From Rhodopseudomonas palustris JSC-3b (GTDB lineage: Bacteria > Pseudomonadota > Alphaproteobacteria > Rhizobiales > Xanthobacteraceae): a DNA stretch of 64,000 nucleotides. The notes under the pieces were generated by a model. The model was not told the origin of the DNA, ran no database searches, and was given only the letters and a program-made list of their open reading frames with translations. Numbering within the stretch: the stretch's first letter is position 1; each line of letters starts with the position of its first letter. The stretch covers positions 1,357,491 to 1,421,490 of the forward strand of contig KI632513.1 in NCBI GenBank assembly GCA_000504425.1, read 5' to 3'. The translations under genes and the position numbers were made by a program. Below, piece after piece: positions 29,701 through 38,253 of the stretch.

Positions 29701-29903
29701 TCGATCACGCCGGCCACCGACGCGGCCATGGTATCGGCCGAGGCGCCGGGCAGCGTCGCCGTCACCGCAATGGTGGGGAAATCGACCTTGGGCAGCGCCG
29801 ACACCGGCAGCAGTCGGAACCCGAAAATGCCGAAAGCGATGATCGACGCCGTTAGCAGCGTGGTCATCACCGGGCGACGGATGCACAGCTCCGACAGCGT
29901 CAT
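26784..29903 (-). CDS. RND efflux transporter permease (AcrB/MdtB-type)
   Basis: A 1,039-residue inner-membrane transporter with twelve helices in two halves and two large periplasmic loops. It begins MTLSELCIRRPVMTTLL and has the SVGFVVDDAIVMLEN sequence of TM4, whose two Asp residues carry the proton relay. ERERGVPLG-type family markers and the long GGP-containing pore loops are present. Sequence is closest in style to the MdtB/MdtC multidrug branch rather than metal or nodulation RNDs. The membrane-fusion gene is 3 bp upstream, forming a bicistronic unit; no outer-membrane channel is encoded, so a TolC-like protein elsewhere is presumed. Confidence 0.93.
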   Translation of the reverse strand: MTLSELCIRRPVMTTLLTASIIAFGIFGFRLLPVSALPKVDFPTIAVTATLPGASADTMAASVAGVIERQLSTIAGISSMTSSSSQGTSVITIQFDLDRSIDAAALDVQTALTIAQRRLPVEMKNPPSFRKVNPAEFPVLFIALSSGTLPLSTVNEYGSITIGQALSQVSGVAQVTIYGEQKFAIRVQADPEIAAARGLSLDDIRAAVSAANSSTPVGTLNGPKQDVALQASGQMDKAEDYRQIVVAWRNGSPVKLDEVARIYDSVENDKIATWFNGESAIVLAIQKQPDANTVAVVDAVRSKLPSLRAQVPPSINMQVLMDRSISVRQSVADVEHTLLIAVALVILVIFLFLRSASATFIPALAVPISLIGTCAVMYMLDFSINNMTLLALTLSVGFVVDDAIVMLENIVRHIEHGMRPFEAALKGAREIGFTIISITFSLIAVFIPVLLMGGIVGRVFREFAVTISVAILVSGFVSLTLTPMLCARLLRAHDPAHRQNWLLRQFERMFAWWLRGYEWALDKVLAHKFLMLLVTLATLGGTVYLYMIVPKGFFPQEDTGFLIGVTEAATDTSFEAMKERQQALTALLSKDPAVEYINSTVGAGGPNPTANYGRLFVGLKPLDQREPVTAVVARLRQQAAQVPGLQVFFQSIQNLNVGGRISKSQYQYVMQSGDTEALYRLAPEMRDRIARVPGLLDVTTDLYIKNPQMTVEIDREKAAVYGITVEQVRNQLYNAYGTRQVGTIYTPSNDYQIILEVLPQFKVDPSDLSKLYMKAANGKTIPMDVVAKLVPTVGPLQINHQGQQPAVTISFNLAPNYSLGYAVDQITTIEQAARLPVTIATGFSGTAQVFQDSLRGQGVLILAAVFAAFVILGILYESFIHPITIISGLPSAGIGAILTLMLFNMELSVIAMIGIVMLVGIVKKNAIMMVDFALERRRFGLGAEQAIREAALLRFRPIMMTTFAAIFGTLPIALGAGAGAELRQPLGVAVVGGLFVSQLLTLFITPVVYIYLDGIDRRLKRRLEPQSEPDQRPRIAAAE

Positions 29904-29906
29904 CGA

Positions 29907-31037
29907 TCACACCCCGGCTTTGCGGTTGCGCGTCGTCACCTTGGTGCCTTGCGACAGCAACAGCTGGCCGTCGACCACCACCTCCTCGCCGCCGGACAGC
30001 CCTTCGCTGATCACCGACAGCCCCTGATAAGTGCGATCGACCTTGACCGGCTGCACATGGGCGGCGCCGTCGCGGATCACGAACACGAAATTGCCGGTCT
30101 GGCTGCGCTGCACCGCCACGGTCGGCACCACCACCGCGGTTTCGGTGCGGATCGTCAGCTTGGTGTTGACCAGCGTGCCCGGCCACAGCGTTTCGCTGGC
30201 ATTGTCCATGATGCCGCGCACCGTCACCATGCCGGTGGCGGCATCGACGGTGTTTTCGACCATCGCCATCTTGCCGCTCTCCGAGCGGCCATTGCCGGGA
30301 ATGGTGGCGACCACCTGGGTGGTGCCGGACGCCATCGCCTCGCGCAGATCGGCGAGCACGCGCTGCGGCACCGCGAAGGTGACATAGACCGGCGCCATCT
30401 GATTGATGGTGGCGAGCGGCGAGGTGTCGGCCGGCCGCACGAAATTGCCGACCTTGACATTGGCCGCACTAATTCGCCCGGCGAACGGCGCGCGGATCAG
30501 CGTAAAACTCTTCTGCACCTTGAGATTGTCGAGCGCCGATTGGTCGGACTGAATGGTGCCGGCCAAAATGTCGGCTTGGGTGTTGGCGTTGTCGAGATTG
30601 ACCTGGGTGGTGGCGCCCTTGCCGATCAGCTCGGTAAAGCGCCGCGCGTCGCGGCGGGCGGCGGCGAGCTGCGCGGTGTCGCGCGCCAGCACGCCTTCGG
30701 CCTGCTCGATCTGGGCATCGATCTGCCGGGAGTCGAGCGTGAACAACAGATCGCCCTGCTCGACCCTGGCGCCGTCCTGAAAATGCACGCCGATGATGGT
30801 GGTTTCCAGCCGGGCTTTCAAAGCGACGCTGGAGATCGGGGTGACGATGCCGATCGCGTCGACATCGATCGGCACCGGGCGCCGCTCCGCCAGCGCGGTT
30901 TCCACCGACACCATCCGCGCGCGCTGCGGCGTGGTGGCGTTAACACTGTGGCTATTCCAGCTCGACCAGCCCCAATAGGAGCCGAGCGCCAGCACGGCCA
31001 GTGCGCCAAATCCAATCAGCAATTTGCGTTGTTTCAT
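29907..31037 (-). CDS. RND efflux membrane-fusion protein (MdtA-type)
   Basis: A 376-residue periplasmic adaptor from ATG 31037 (GAGGC upstream). Residues ~5-25 are a signal anchor. The order of domains is barrel-sandwich half (VSVALKARLETTIIGVHFQDGARVEQGDLLFTLD), alpha-hairpin (DAQIEQAEGVLARDTAQLAAAR), the second half-motif (TLIRAPFAGRISAANVKVGNFV), beta-barrel and membrane-proximal domain. It links the permease to an outer-membrane channel. The permease gene follows after 3 bp. Confidence 0.93.
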   Translation of the reverse strand: MKQRKLLIGFGALAVLALGSYWGWSSWNSHSVNATTPQRARMVSVETALAERRPVPIDVDAIGIVTPISSVALKARLETTIIGVHFQDGARVEQGDLLFTLDSRQIDAQIEQAEGVLARDTAQLAAARRDARRFTELIGKGATTQVNLDNANTQADILAGTIQSDQSALDNLKVQKSFTLIRAPFAGRISAANVKVGNFVRPADTSPLATINQMAPVYVTFAVPQRVLADLREAMASGTTQVVATIPGNGRSESGKMAMVENTVDAATGMVTVRGIMDNASETLWPGTLVNTKLTIRTETAVVVPTVAVQRSQTGNFVFVIRDGAAHVQPVKVDRTYQGLSVISEGLSGGEEVVVDGQLLLSQGTKVTTRNRKAGV

Positions 31038-31186
31038 GCCGCCTCGCGTCACCGATCGACGCCGATCGCTGCCTTTCCTGCCCTGCCGCGGCCCTTGCCC
31101 GGCCCGCTCAACATTTTCATTCGGCTTAGCACAGCGCCGGTATTCATGATATGCGCCTGCAGCTAAAATTGCGGTAATGAACTCCC

Positions 31187-31978
31187 ATGCGTATCGCCAC
31201 TTGGAACGTGAACTCGGTCCGCCAACGGCTGGATCATCTGCTGGCCTGGCTGCGCGAGCGCGATCCGGACATCGTCTGCCTGCAAGAGATCAAATGCGTC
31301 GACGAAGCGTTTCCGCGCGAGCCGATCGAAGCGCTCGGCTACAATGTGGTGACGCACGGCCAGAAGACTTTTAACGGCGTCGCCCTGCTATCGAAGCTGC
31401 CGTTCGATGAGACGACGCCGCGGCTCGCTGGCGATGACGACGATCTGCACGCCAGGTTCCTGGAAGGCGTGGTGTCGCTCGATGGCCGCGTGGTGCGGGT
31501 CGCCTGCCTGTATCTGCCCAATGGAAACCCGGTCGATAGCGACAAATATCCCTACAAGCTGAAATGGATGTCGCGGCTCATTGACTTCACCAAGGAACGG
31601 CTGCGCGCCGAGGAGCCTCTGATCCTGGCCGGTGACTTCAACGTCATTCCAGCCGTGGCCGACGTCTATCAGCCCGCGGCCTGGATCAATGACGCGCTGT
31701 TCCGGCCGGAAACCCGCGCCAGTTTTCAGACCCTGCTCGGGCTCGGCATGACCGACGCGCTACGCGCGGTGAGCGATGCGCCGGGACAATACACGTTCTG
31801 GGATTATCAGGCTGGCGCGTTCCAGAAGAACTGGGGGCTGCGCATCGACCATCTGCTGCTGTCGCCGCAGGCCGCCGATCGGCTGAGCGCGGTCGGCATC
31901 GACAAGCACGTCCGCGCCTGGGAAAAGCCGTCCGACCATGTGCCAGTGTGGGCCGACCTGGATTTTGCCGCCAAATAG
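31187..31978 (+). CDS. xthA: Exodeoxyribonuclease III
   Basis: A 263-residue endonuclease/exonuclease/phosphatase-fold enzyme. It contains MRIATWNVNSVRQR, LQEIKC (the metal-binding Glu), AGDFNVIP (active-site Asp/Asn), LRIDHLL and SDHVP with the catalytic His. ExoIII cleaves abasic sites and removes 3' blocking groups in base-excision repair. It is divergent from the RND operon by 149 bp and has no operon partner. Confidence 0.95.
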   Translation: MRIATWNVNSVRQRLDHLLAWLRERDPDIVCLQEIKCVDEAFPREPIEALGYNVVTHGQKTFNGVALLSKLPFDETTPRLAGDDDDLHARFLEGVVSLDGRVVRVACLYLPNGNPVDSDKYPYKLKWMSRLIDFTKERLRAEEPLILAGDFNVIPAVADVYQPAAWINDALFRPETRASFQTLLGLGMTDALRAVSDAPGQYTFWDYQAGAFQKNWGLRIDHLLLSPQAADRLSAVGIDKHVRAWEKPSDHVPVWADLDFAAK

Positions 31979-32048
31979 ACTTCGCTCAGCGAACAGCGGA
32001 ATTGTTGCAAGGATTGGCGGGGCGCCTTGCGCCGACTGGCCGGCAACC

Positions 32049-32864
32049 TCAGTCGCGGCGGCCCTGCACCCAATGTTCGAGCATCTGCAGCGCCATGGCG
32101 CGCTCGTCGTCGGATGCCTTTGAGAACGCCTTGGCGTAGCTGTCCTTGATCCAACCCTCATCCGCCGAAGCGGCGTCGCGGGCCAGCGTCAGCCACATCA
32201 GGCCGCGCGCTGCCTGGCGCGGCAGCTGCTCGCCATTGAACAACATCTGGCCGAGCAAGGCCTGCGCCTGGTGCTGCCCCTTCTGCGCGGCCAAGCCGAG
32301 CCAACGCACGCCATAGCGCGAGTCGCGCGGGGTGCCGATGCCGTTCAGATAGAGCCGAGCGAGGTCATATTGGGCGTCGGCGTTGCCGAAATAGGACGCG
32401 GCATACGAGAACATCTCGCGGGCGCGCTCGGCGTCGGCCTTCACTTTGGAATTGGGAATGCCACCCAGATAATAGCGCCCGAGCGCGACGAACGCATTGG
32501 CGACAATGGCGGCCTGCGGCGCCGAGGGGCTGTCCTCGGCATGGGCATTGGCGATCCGGCTAAAATACTCAAACGCGACCAGATCGTCCTGCGCGACGCC
32601 ATCGCCGATCGCATACATGCGGCCGAGCTTCCACTGCGCCACCGGATGGCCGCCTTCAGCGGCGTATTGCAGAGCGGTCAGCGAGGTGGTCGGGCTGGCG
32701 GCCGCGGCGGCCTTGTTCATGGTCACCACAGTGCCGGGCTGGGTGGTCGCCACCGGAATCGCGGCGTCACCGCCGACCAGCGGCGTGCCTTCAAAGGCCA
32801 TCACCGGCGCCCCGGCCAGGACGCCAAGCACCACCACCGGAATGAGACGCTCAAATACCCGCAT
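32049..32864 (-). CDS. exoR: Periplasmic Sel1-repeat protein, ExoR-like
   Basis: A 271-residue protein. Residues 1-~24 are a signal peptide ending in PVMAF. The rest holds Sel1-like repeats (ALQYAAEGGHPVAQWKLGRMYAIGDGV; ADAQYDLARLYLNGIGTPRD; HQAQALLGQMLFNGEQLPRQ). Length, signal peptide and repeat placement match rhizobial ExoR, the periplasmic inhibitor of the ChvG/ChvI two-component system that controls exopolysaccharide and acid response. The name rests on that resemblance; chvGI is not in the window. ATG 32864 is preceded by an in-frame GTG one codon upstream. Confidence 0.78.
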   Translation of the reverse strand: MRVFERLIPVVVLGVLAGAPVMAFEGTPLVGGDAAIPVATTQPGTVVTMNKAAAAASPTTSLTALQYAAEGGHPVAQWKLGRMYAIGDGVAQDDLVAFEYFSRIANAHAEDSPSAPQAAIVANAFVALGRYYLGGIPNSKVKADAERAREMFSYAASYFGNADAQYDLARLYLNGIGTPRDSRYGVRWLGLAAQKGQHQAQALLGQMLFNGEQLPRQAARGLMWLTLARDAASADEGWIKDSYAKAFSKASDDERAMALQMLEHWVQGRRD

Positions 32865-33597
32865 CACTGTACTCGTACCAACTGCCCGGATGGGTCACCA
32901 CGCCATCAACTGCCACGCTACCTGGCGGGGTAACGTTCCACAGCCAAGCTGACGAAAGGTTTGTCGTTCGAGGCTTTTGTGCGGTCGCCTCGGCAGCGGC
33001 TGCGACCGCGGTCAATTTTATGTTAAGCGGGTCCACGCAATTCGAGGGCGCGCGATCATCACGATCGACTTCGTCACGGCCGAAATCGTCGCGACCAAAA
33101 TCGTCACGATCCGATGCGGCGCCGAGGGTGCGGGATGGAAGGCTTGGGTAGATCGGGTGAGCAATCGAAACGCCGGTCACGTTCAGCAAGCCTTCTGCTG
33201 CTTGAGTCCGGCCGCTGACCGAGAACTGGCCCGGGGGCCGGTCGCACTGAACGAGGGATGTCGTCAGTCTTGCGATGGCAGCAGTGTCGCCAAGCTCTTT
33301 GGCAAGATCACGGCCAGGGTTCTGCAAATCCGAGGCGGAGCGTAACCAATTTGCGATTTCCACCGCGCCGTGATGGGCGCGACCAGCCGGCGACGCATAG
33401 CTCGCACCGACCGTCTGTCGACGGTCGATCGCCTGTGCCGTGCTGGTGCCCCTGTGATCCATCGCGATCGTGTTTCCCGGCGCTGTCCTGTCTGCCCGAT
33501 GGCAGGCGGATGGATTTTCCATCGCCAGCACAGGTGCCGCGCCAAATTGACTACCAAGGATGATCTCATAGAGGGGTGTGGCCAAAAAGCGGCGCAA
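32851..33597 (-). CDS. Doubtful 248-aa open frame upstream of the exoR-like gene
   Basis: A minus-strand frame covering most of the 850-bp gap between the exoR-like gene and lpdA. It overlaps the exoR start by 14 bases. It has no signal peptide or recognised domain. A helical stretch near the middle (AVEIANWLRSASDLQNPGRD) and an acidic repeat around RDDFGRDDFGRDEVDRDD give it some protein character. Third-position GC is less extreme than in neighbouring genes, which argues against an established gene. It may be a decayed or recently acquired gene, or chance. Confidence 0.28.
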   Translation of the reverse strand: MRRFLATPLYEIILGSQFGAAPVLAMENPSACHRADRTAPGNTIAMDHRGTSTAQAIDRRQTVGASYASPAGRAHHGAVEIANWLRSASDLQNPGRDLAKELGDTAAIARLTTSLVQCDRPPGQFSVSGRTQAAEGLLNVTGVSIAHPIYPSLPSRTLGAASDRDDFGRDDFGRDEVDRDDRAPSNCVDPLNIKLTAVAAAAEATAQKPRTTNLSSAWLWNVTPPGSVAVDGVVTHPGSWYEYSDAGI

Positions 33598-33720
33598 GCA
33601 AGAGCCGGCTGTGATCGCGGTTAAAAGTCGCCAGACTGTTGCGACACCGCCACATAAGTTGCCGAGTTACCACGCCCAAAGCGGCCCAAATGCCGCCCGG
33701 CGCAATTCAGGCGCGAACGT
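33598..33720. other. Intergenic region downstream of lpdA
   Basis: This 123-bp end of the gap has no gene, and no clear terminator was recognised after lpdA. Confidence 0.4.
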
Positions 33721-35142
33721 TCAGACGTTCAGCGCCTGACCATAGGCGTCGAGCACCGCTTCCTTCATCATCTCCGACAGCGTCGGATGCGGGAAGACGG
33801 TGTGCATCAGCTCGGCTTCGGTGGTCTCGAGATTCATGGCAACCACATAGCCCTGGATCAGCTCGGTGACCTCGGCGCCGATCATATGCGCGCCGAGCAT
33901 CCGCCCGGTCGCCTTGTCAAAGATCACCTTGATCAGCCCCTGATCCTCGCCGAGCGCGATCGCCTTGCCATTGCCGGCAAACGGGAAACGACCAACCTTG
34001 ATGTCGCGCCCCTGCTCCTTCGCTTTCGCTTCGGTCAGCCCGACCGAGGCGATCTGCGGGTGGCAATAGGTGCAGCCCGGAATCAGACTCTTGTCGAGCG
34101 GATGCGGATGCAGGCCCTTGATGGCCTCGACGCAGATCACGCCCTGATGCTCGGCCTTGTGCGCCAGCATCGGCGGCCCGGCAACGTCGCCGATCGCATA
34201 GATGCCCGGGACGTTGGTGCGGCCAACACCATCGGCGACGATGGTGCCGCCTTGGATTTCGACGCCGAGCTTGTCGAGCCCAAGCTGCTCGACATTGCCG
34301 ACCACGCCGACCGCCGAGATTACCCGCTCAAAGGTCGCGGTCTGTTGCTTGCCGTCGCCGCTGTCGATGGTGGCGACCACGCTGCCGGGCTTCTTGTCGA
34401 GCTTGCTGACCTTGGCGCCGGTCAGAATCTTGATGCCCTGCTTTTCAAGCTGTTTGCGGGCGAGCGCCGCGATCTCGGCATCTTCCACCGGCAGGATCTG
34501 CGGCAGCACCTCGACCACCGTCACCTCACTGCCCATGGCGCGGTAGAACGAGGCGAACTCGATGCCGATCGCGCCCGAGCCGATCACCAGCAGCGATTTC
34601 GGCAGCGTTTCCGGCACCATCGCCTCAAAATAGCTCCACACCCGATCGCCGTCCGGCTCCAGCCCCGGCAACACCCGCGGCCGCGCGCCGGTGGCGATGA
34701 TGATGTGTTTGGCGCGGTAGCGTCCCTCGCGCAGTGCACCCTTCGGCGGCTCGCTCTTGGCGGCCTTCACCGTGATCTCGCCGGGCGCATCGATCGATGC
34801 TGCGCCCCAGATCACCATGATCTTGTTCTTCTTCATCAGGAAGCCGACGCCATCATTGAGGCGCTTCGACACCCCGCGCGAGCGCGCCACCACCGCCTTG
34901 AGATCGAACCGGACATTGTCGGCGCCAAGGCCATAATCCTTGGCATGCTGCATGGCGCGAAAAATCTCGGCCGAGCGCAGCAGCGCCTTGGTCGGGATGC
35001 AGCCCCAGTTCAGGCAGATGCCGCCAAGATAGGATTTTTCGACAATCGCAGTTTTGAGGCCGAGCTGCGCCGCCCGGATCGCCGCGACATAGCCGCCGGG
35101 ACCGGAGCCGATGATGATCACGTCGAAGGAAGTGTCGGTCAT
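33721..35142 (-). CDS. lpdA: Dihydrolipoyl dehydrogenase (E3)
   Basis: A 473-residue flavoprotein starting MTDTSFDVIIIGSGPGGY (ATG 35142). It has the FAD-binding GSGPGGY, the redox-active disulfide in GGICLNWGCIPTKAL, the NAD-binding GSGAIGIEFASFY, and HPTLSE near the C-terminus with the catalytic His/Glu. It reoxidises the lipoyl groups of the dehydrogenase complexes. It ends the pdhA-pdhB-DUF5076-pdhC-lpdA run; a 50-bp gap with a short inverted repeat (around 35163-35184) separates it from pdhC. It could also serve 2-oxoglutarate dehydrogenase. Confidence 0.96.
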   Translation of the reverse strand: MTDTSFDVIIIGSGPGGYVAAIRAAQLGLKTAIVEKSYLGGICLNWGCIPTKALLRSAEIFRAMQHAKDYGLGADNVRFDLKAVVARSRGVSKRLNDGVGFLMKKNKIMVIWGAASIDAPGEITVKAAKSEPPKGALREGRYRAKHIIIATGARPRVLPGLEPDGDRVWSYFEAMVPETLPKSLLVIGSGAIGIEFASFYRAMGSEVTVVEVLPQILPVEDAEIAALARKQLEKQGIKILTGAKVSKLDKKPGSVVATIDSGDGKQQTATFERVISAVGVVGNVEQLGLDKLGVEIQGGTIVADGVGRTNVPGIYAIGDVAGPPMLAHKAEHQGVICVEAIKGLHPHPLDKSLIPGCTYCHPQIASVGLTEAKAKEQGRDIKVGRFPFAGNGKAIALGEDQGLIKVIFDKATGRMLGAHMIGAEVTELIQGYVVAMNLETTEAELMHTVFPHPTLSEMMKEAVLDAYGQALNV

Positions 35143-35192
35143 AACTACTCGCTCTGCTTCCCCTCTACCCTTGTGAGAGAGGGTAAGGACGT

Positions 35193-36527
35193 TCACACCA
35201 CCATCATCACCGGGTTTTCGATCAGCAGCTTAAACGCGCTGAGCAGTTCGGCGCCGAGCGCGCCGTCGACCGCGCGGTGATCGGTCGATAGCGTGACGGT
35301 CATCATATTGGCGATCTCGATCTTGCCATCGATCACTACGGCGCGCTGTTCGCCCGCGCCGACCGCCAGAATGGTGGCCTGCGGCGGATTGATCACCGCG
35401 GCAAATTCCTTGATGCCGTACATGCCGAGATTGGAGACCGCGGTCGAACCGCCCTGGTACTCTTCCGGCTTCAGCCGGCGATTGCGGGCCCGCGCAGCAA
35501 AATCCTTCATCTCATGCGAGATCGCCGACAGCGACTTTTGATGGGCATCGCGCACCACCGGCGTGATCAGCCCGCCGGGGATCGCGACCGCCACGCCGAC
35601 ATCGGAGCTGCGATGCTTCAATAGCGCGCCTTCGGTCCAAGTGACGTTGGCATCGGGCACGCGCTGCAGCGCCAGCGCCAGCGCCTTGATCACGAAATCA
35701 TTGACCGACAGCTTGTAAGCGGGCTTGCCGTCCTTGTCCTTCGGCGCCTGCGCGTTGATCTGTTCGCGCGCGGCCAGTAGCCGATCGAGATTGCACTCGA
35801 TGGTCAGATAGAAATGCGGAATGGTCTGCTTGGCCTGCACCAGCCGCTGCGCGATGATCTTGCGCATACTGTCATGCGGCTGTTCGTCATAACTGCCGTC
35901 CTTGAACAGAGCGCGGATCTGCTGATCGGACAGCGACGGCGCTGCCGACAAAGTCGGCTGCGCTGCCGGCGCGGTTTTGAGCGCGCCGCCCGCCTGCGCT
36001 TGCTCGACGTCGCGCGCGATCACCCGGCCATGGGGACCCGAGCCATTGATGCGGCCCAGATCGATGCCGGCCTGCTGCGCCAAACGCCGCGCCAGCGGCG
36101 AGGCAAACACCCGGCCTTCGCCATGCGCTGGCGCACTTGGCGCGGCGTGCGGCGCACCGTTGCTGGTGACGCTGGACACGGCTGGCGATTGCGGCGGCGC
36201 AGACGCTGCAGCGCTGGTCGCTGGCTCGGCCGCAGGCTTGCTGCTCGGCTGCGGTTTGCCGGCAGCGGCGCTGCTGACATCCTCGCCCTCGCCGGCCAGC
36301 ACCGCGATCACGTCATTGACCGCGACGTCATGGGTGCCTTCCGGCACCAGGATTTTGGCGATGGTGCCGTCATCGACCGCCTCGACCTCCATGGTGGCCT
36401 TGTCGGTCTCGATCTCGGCGATCACGTCGCCGGATTTCACCGCATCGCCTTCCTTCTTCAGCCATTTGGCGAGATTGCCGCGCTCCATGGTCGGCGACAG
36501 CGCGGGCATCAGGATGTTGATCGGCAT
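35193..36527 (-). CDS. pdhC: Pyruvate dehydrogenase E2, dihydrolipoyl acetyltransferase
   Basis: A 444-residue protein. Lipoyl domain 1-~76 with the lipoylated Lys in [13 protein letters not shown]; Ala/Pro linker; peripheral-subunit-binding domain (~140-175: ASPLARRLAQQAGIDLGRINGSGPHGR); and the catalytic acyltransferase domain with STDHRAVDGALGAELL, where His and Asp are catalytic. It transfers the acetyl group to CoA. Its lipoyl domain is nearly the same as that fused to E1-beta two genes upstream. Start ATG 36527 follows the DUF5076 gene by 12 bp. Confidence 0.96.
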   Translation of the reverse strand: MPINILMPALSPTMERGNLAKWLKKEGDAVKSGDVIAEIETDKATMEVEAVDDGTIAKILVPEGTHDVAVNDVIAVLAGEGEDVSSAAAGKPQPSSKPAAEPATSAAASAPPQSPAVSSVTSNGAPHAAPSAPAHGEGRVFASPLARRLAQQAGIDLGRINGSGPHGRVIARDVEQAQAGGALKTAPAAQPTLSAAPSLSDQQIRALFKDGSYDEQPHDSMRKIIAQRLVQAKQTIPHFYLTIECNLDRLLAAREQINAQAPKDKDGKPAYKLSVNDFVIKALALALQRVPDANVTWTEGALLKHRSSDVGVAVAIPGGLITPVVRDAHQKSLSAISHEMKDFAARARNRRLKPEEYQGGSTAVSNLGMYGIKEFAAVINPPQATILAVGAGEQRAVVIDGKIEIANMMTVTLSTDHRAVDGALGAELLSAFKLLIENPVMMVV

Positions 36528-36539
36528 GAGCGGATGACC

Positions 36540-36836
36540 TTACTGCGTGCGCGACGAGGTTTCGCCGAGATCGGATGGCCGCGCCAGCTCGGCCTGGAAC
36601 ATATCGACAATCCGCGCCAGCGCTTCCTGCTCCGACAAATCAGTTTCGCGCGAGAACGCGCGCGCGGCATGGCGGGCGATATCGACCAGCAACATGCCCC
36701 ACATGTCCGGCTCCTCAAAAGCCCTTGTGAAAGCGATCGACAGCCCGCCATCGAGCACGAAAGCGCGCAGCACTTCGACCGCATCATCGCGGCCGATCAC
36801 ATCGGGCGGCAGTGGTTGTTCACGGGGTCCAGACAT
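36540..36836 (-). CDS. DUF5076 domain protein in the pdh operon
   Basis: A 98-residue soluble protein starting MSGPREQPLPPDVIG and including a WGMLLVDIARHAARAF segment. From memory this matches DUF5076, a family found in this position in Bradyrhizobium/Rhodopseudomonas pdh clusters. It begins 3 bp after the pdhB stop and ends 12 bp before pdhC, so it should be cotranscribed with both. A role with the complex is inferred only from position. Confidence 0.82.
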   Translation of the reverse strand: MSGPREQPLPPDVIGRDDAVEVLRAFVLDGGLSIAFTRAFEEPDMWGMLLVDIARHAARAFSRETDLSEQEALARIVDMFQAELARPSDLGETSSRTQ

Positions 36837-36839
36837 TTT

Positions 36840-38219
36840 TCACCGATAGCAAACGGCTTTGGCGGCTTCGACCACCTCGGCTACGCTGGGCAAGGCCAGC
36901 TTTTCAAGATTGGCGGCATAGGGCATCGGCACGTCTTTGCCGGACACCCGCTTCACCGGCGCGTCGAGATAATCGAACGCATGCTCCATCAGCCGGGCTG
37001 CGATTTCGGCGCCGACGCCGTTCTGCTGCCAGCCCTCCTCGATCACCACTGCGCGCCCGGTCTTCTGCACCGAAGCAATCAGCGTGTCGGTGTCGAGCGG
37101 CCGCAGCGTGCGCAGATCGATCACTTCGGCGTCGATGCCTTCGCTGGCGAGCTGATCGGCGGCCTTCAAGGCATAGGTCATGGCATGCGACCAGGCGATC
37201 AGCGTGACATCGCGGCCGGCGCGCGCGATCCTGGCCTTGCCGATCGGCACTACGTAGTCTTCGAGCTTGGGCACCTCGCTGGATTGCCCGTACAGCATCT
37301 CGTGCTCGAGAAACACCACCGGATTGGGATCGCGGATCGCGGCTTTCAGCAGCCCCTTGGCATCAGCCGCCGAATAAGGCGCGACCACTTTCAGCCCCGG
37401 GATGTGTGAGTACCAGGCCGAATAATCCTGGCTGTGCTGCGCAGCAACGCGCGAGGCCGCGCCATTGGGCCCACGAAACACGATCGAGCAGCCCATCTGA
37501 CCACCGGACATATACAGCGTCTTGGCCGCGGAGTTGATGATCTGGTCGATCGCCTGCATCGCGAAGTTGAAGGTCATGAATTCGACGATCGGTTTAAGAC
37601 CGGCGAACGCCGCGCCGACCCCGATGCCGGCAAAGCCATGCTCGGTGATCGGCGTGTCGATCACGCGTTTGGTGCCGAATTCCTGGAGCAGCCCCTGCGT
37701 GACCTTGTAGGCGCCCTGATATTCGGCGACCTCCTCGCCCATCACGAACACATCAGCGTCGCGGCGCATCTCCTCGGCCATCGCGTCGCGCAGCGCTTCG
37801 CGCACCGTGACCATTACCATCTCGGTGCCTTCGGGAATGTCGGGATCGCGCAGCGCCGGCGCGGCCGGCGCCGTGGGCGCCGCGTCAGCCTTGGCGTCAA
37901 CGGGTTCAGGGCGCGGCGGCGCTTCTTCCTTGGCGCGCTCCGCAGGCGCGGCAGAGGCCGCTTGATCAGCGCTGTCGTTGTCGCCGACAATGGTAGCGAT
38001 CGGCGTGTTAACCGCGACGTCATGCGTGCCTGCCGGCACCAGGATTTTGCCGAGCGTGCCGTCGTCAGCGGCCTCGACTTCCATCGTGGCCTTGTCGGTC
38101 TCGATCTCGGCGATCACGTCGCCGGACTTGACCGGCTCGCCTTCCTTCTTGAGCCATTTCGACAGGTTGCCCCGCTCCATGGTCGGGGACAGCGCGGGCA
38201 TCAGAACTTGAATGACCAT
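36840..38219 (-). CDS. pdhB: Pyruvate dehydrogenase E1 beta subunit with N-terminal lipoyl domain
   Basis: A 459-residue protein: lipoyl domain at 1-~78 ([17 protein letters not shown]), acidic/Pro linker ~80-130, then transketolase-like E1-beta at ~135-459 ([40 protein letters not shown]). A lipoyl domain on E1-beta is an alphaproteobacterial feature; most bacterial E1-beta subunits are ~330 residues. ATG 38219 has GGAG upstream. It forms the heterotetrameric E1 with pdhA, 34 bp upstream, decarboxylating pyruvate. Confidence 0.96.
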   Translation of the reverse strand: MVIQVLMPALSPTMERGNLSKWLKKEGEPVKSGDVIAEIETDKATMEVEAADDGTLGKILVPAGTHDVAVNTPIATIVGDNDSADQAASAAPAERAKEEAPPRPEPVDAKADAAPTAPAAPALRDPDIPEGTEMVMVTVREALRDAMAEEMRRDADVFVMGEEVAEYQGAYKVTQGLLQEFGTKRVIDTPITEHGFAGIGVGAAFAGLKPIVEFMTFNFAMQAIDQIINSAAKTLYMSGGQMGCSIVFRGPNGAASRVAAQHSQDYSAWYSHIPGLKVVAPYSAADAKGLLKAAIRDPNPVVFLEHEMLYGQSSEVPKLEDYVVPIGKARIARAGRDVTLIAWSHAMTYALKAADQLASEGIDAEVIDLRTLRPLDTDTLIASVQKTGRAVVIEEGWQQNGVGAEIAARLMEHAFDYLDAPVKRVSGKDVPMPYAANLEKLALPSVAEVVEAAKAVCYR

Positions 38220-38253
38220 GGTTGCTCCGGATCACTGCCAGCGTGGCGCAGGA

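Noticed and set aside
32977-33345. 122-codon plus-strand frame in the exoR-lpdA gap
   Set aside because: No ribosome site or domain; overlaps the somewhat better minus-strand frame, which is itself doubtful.
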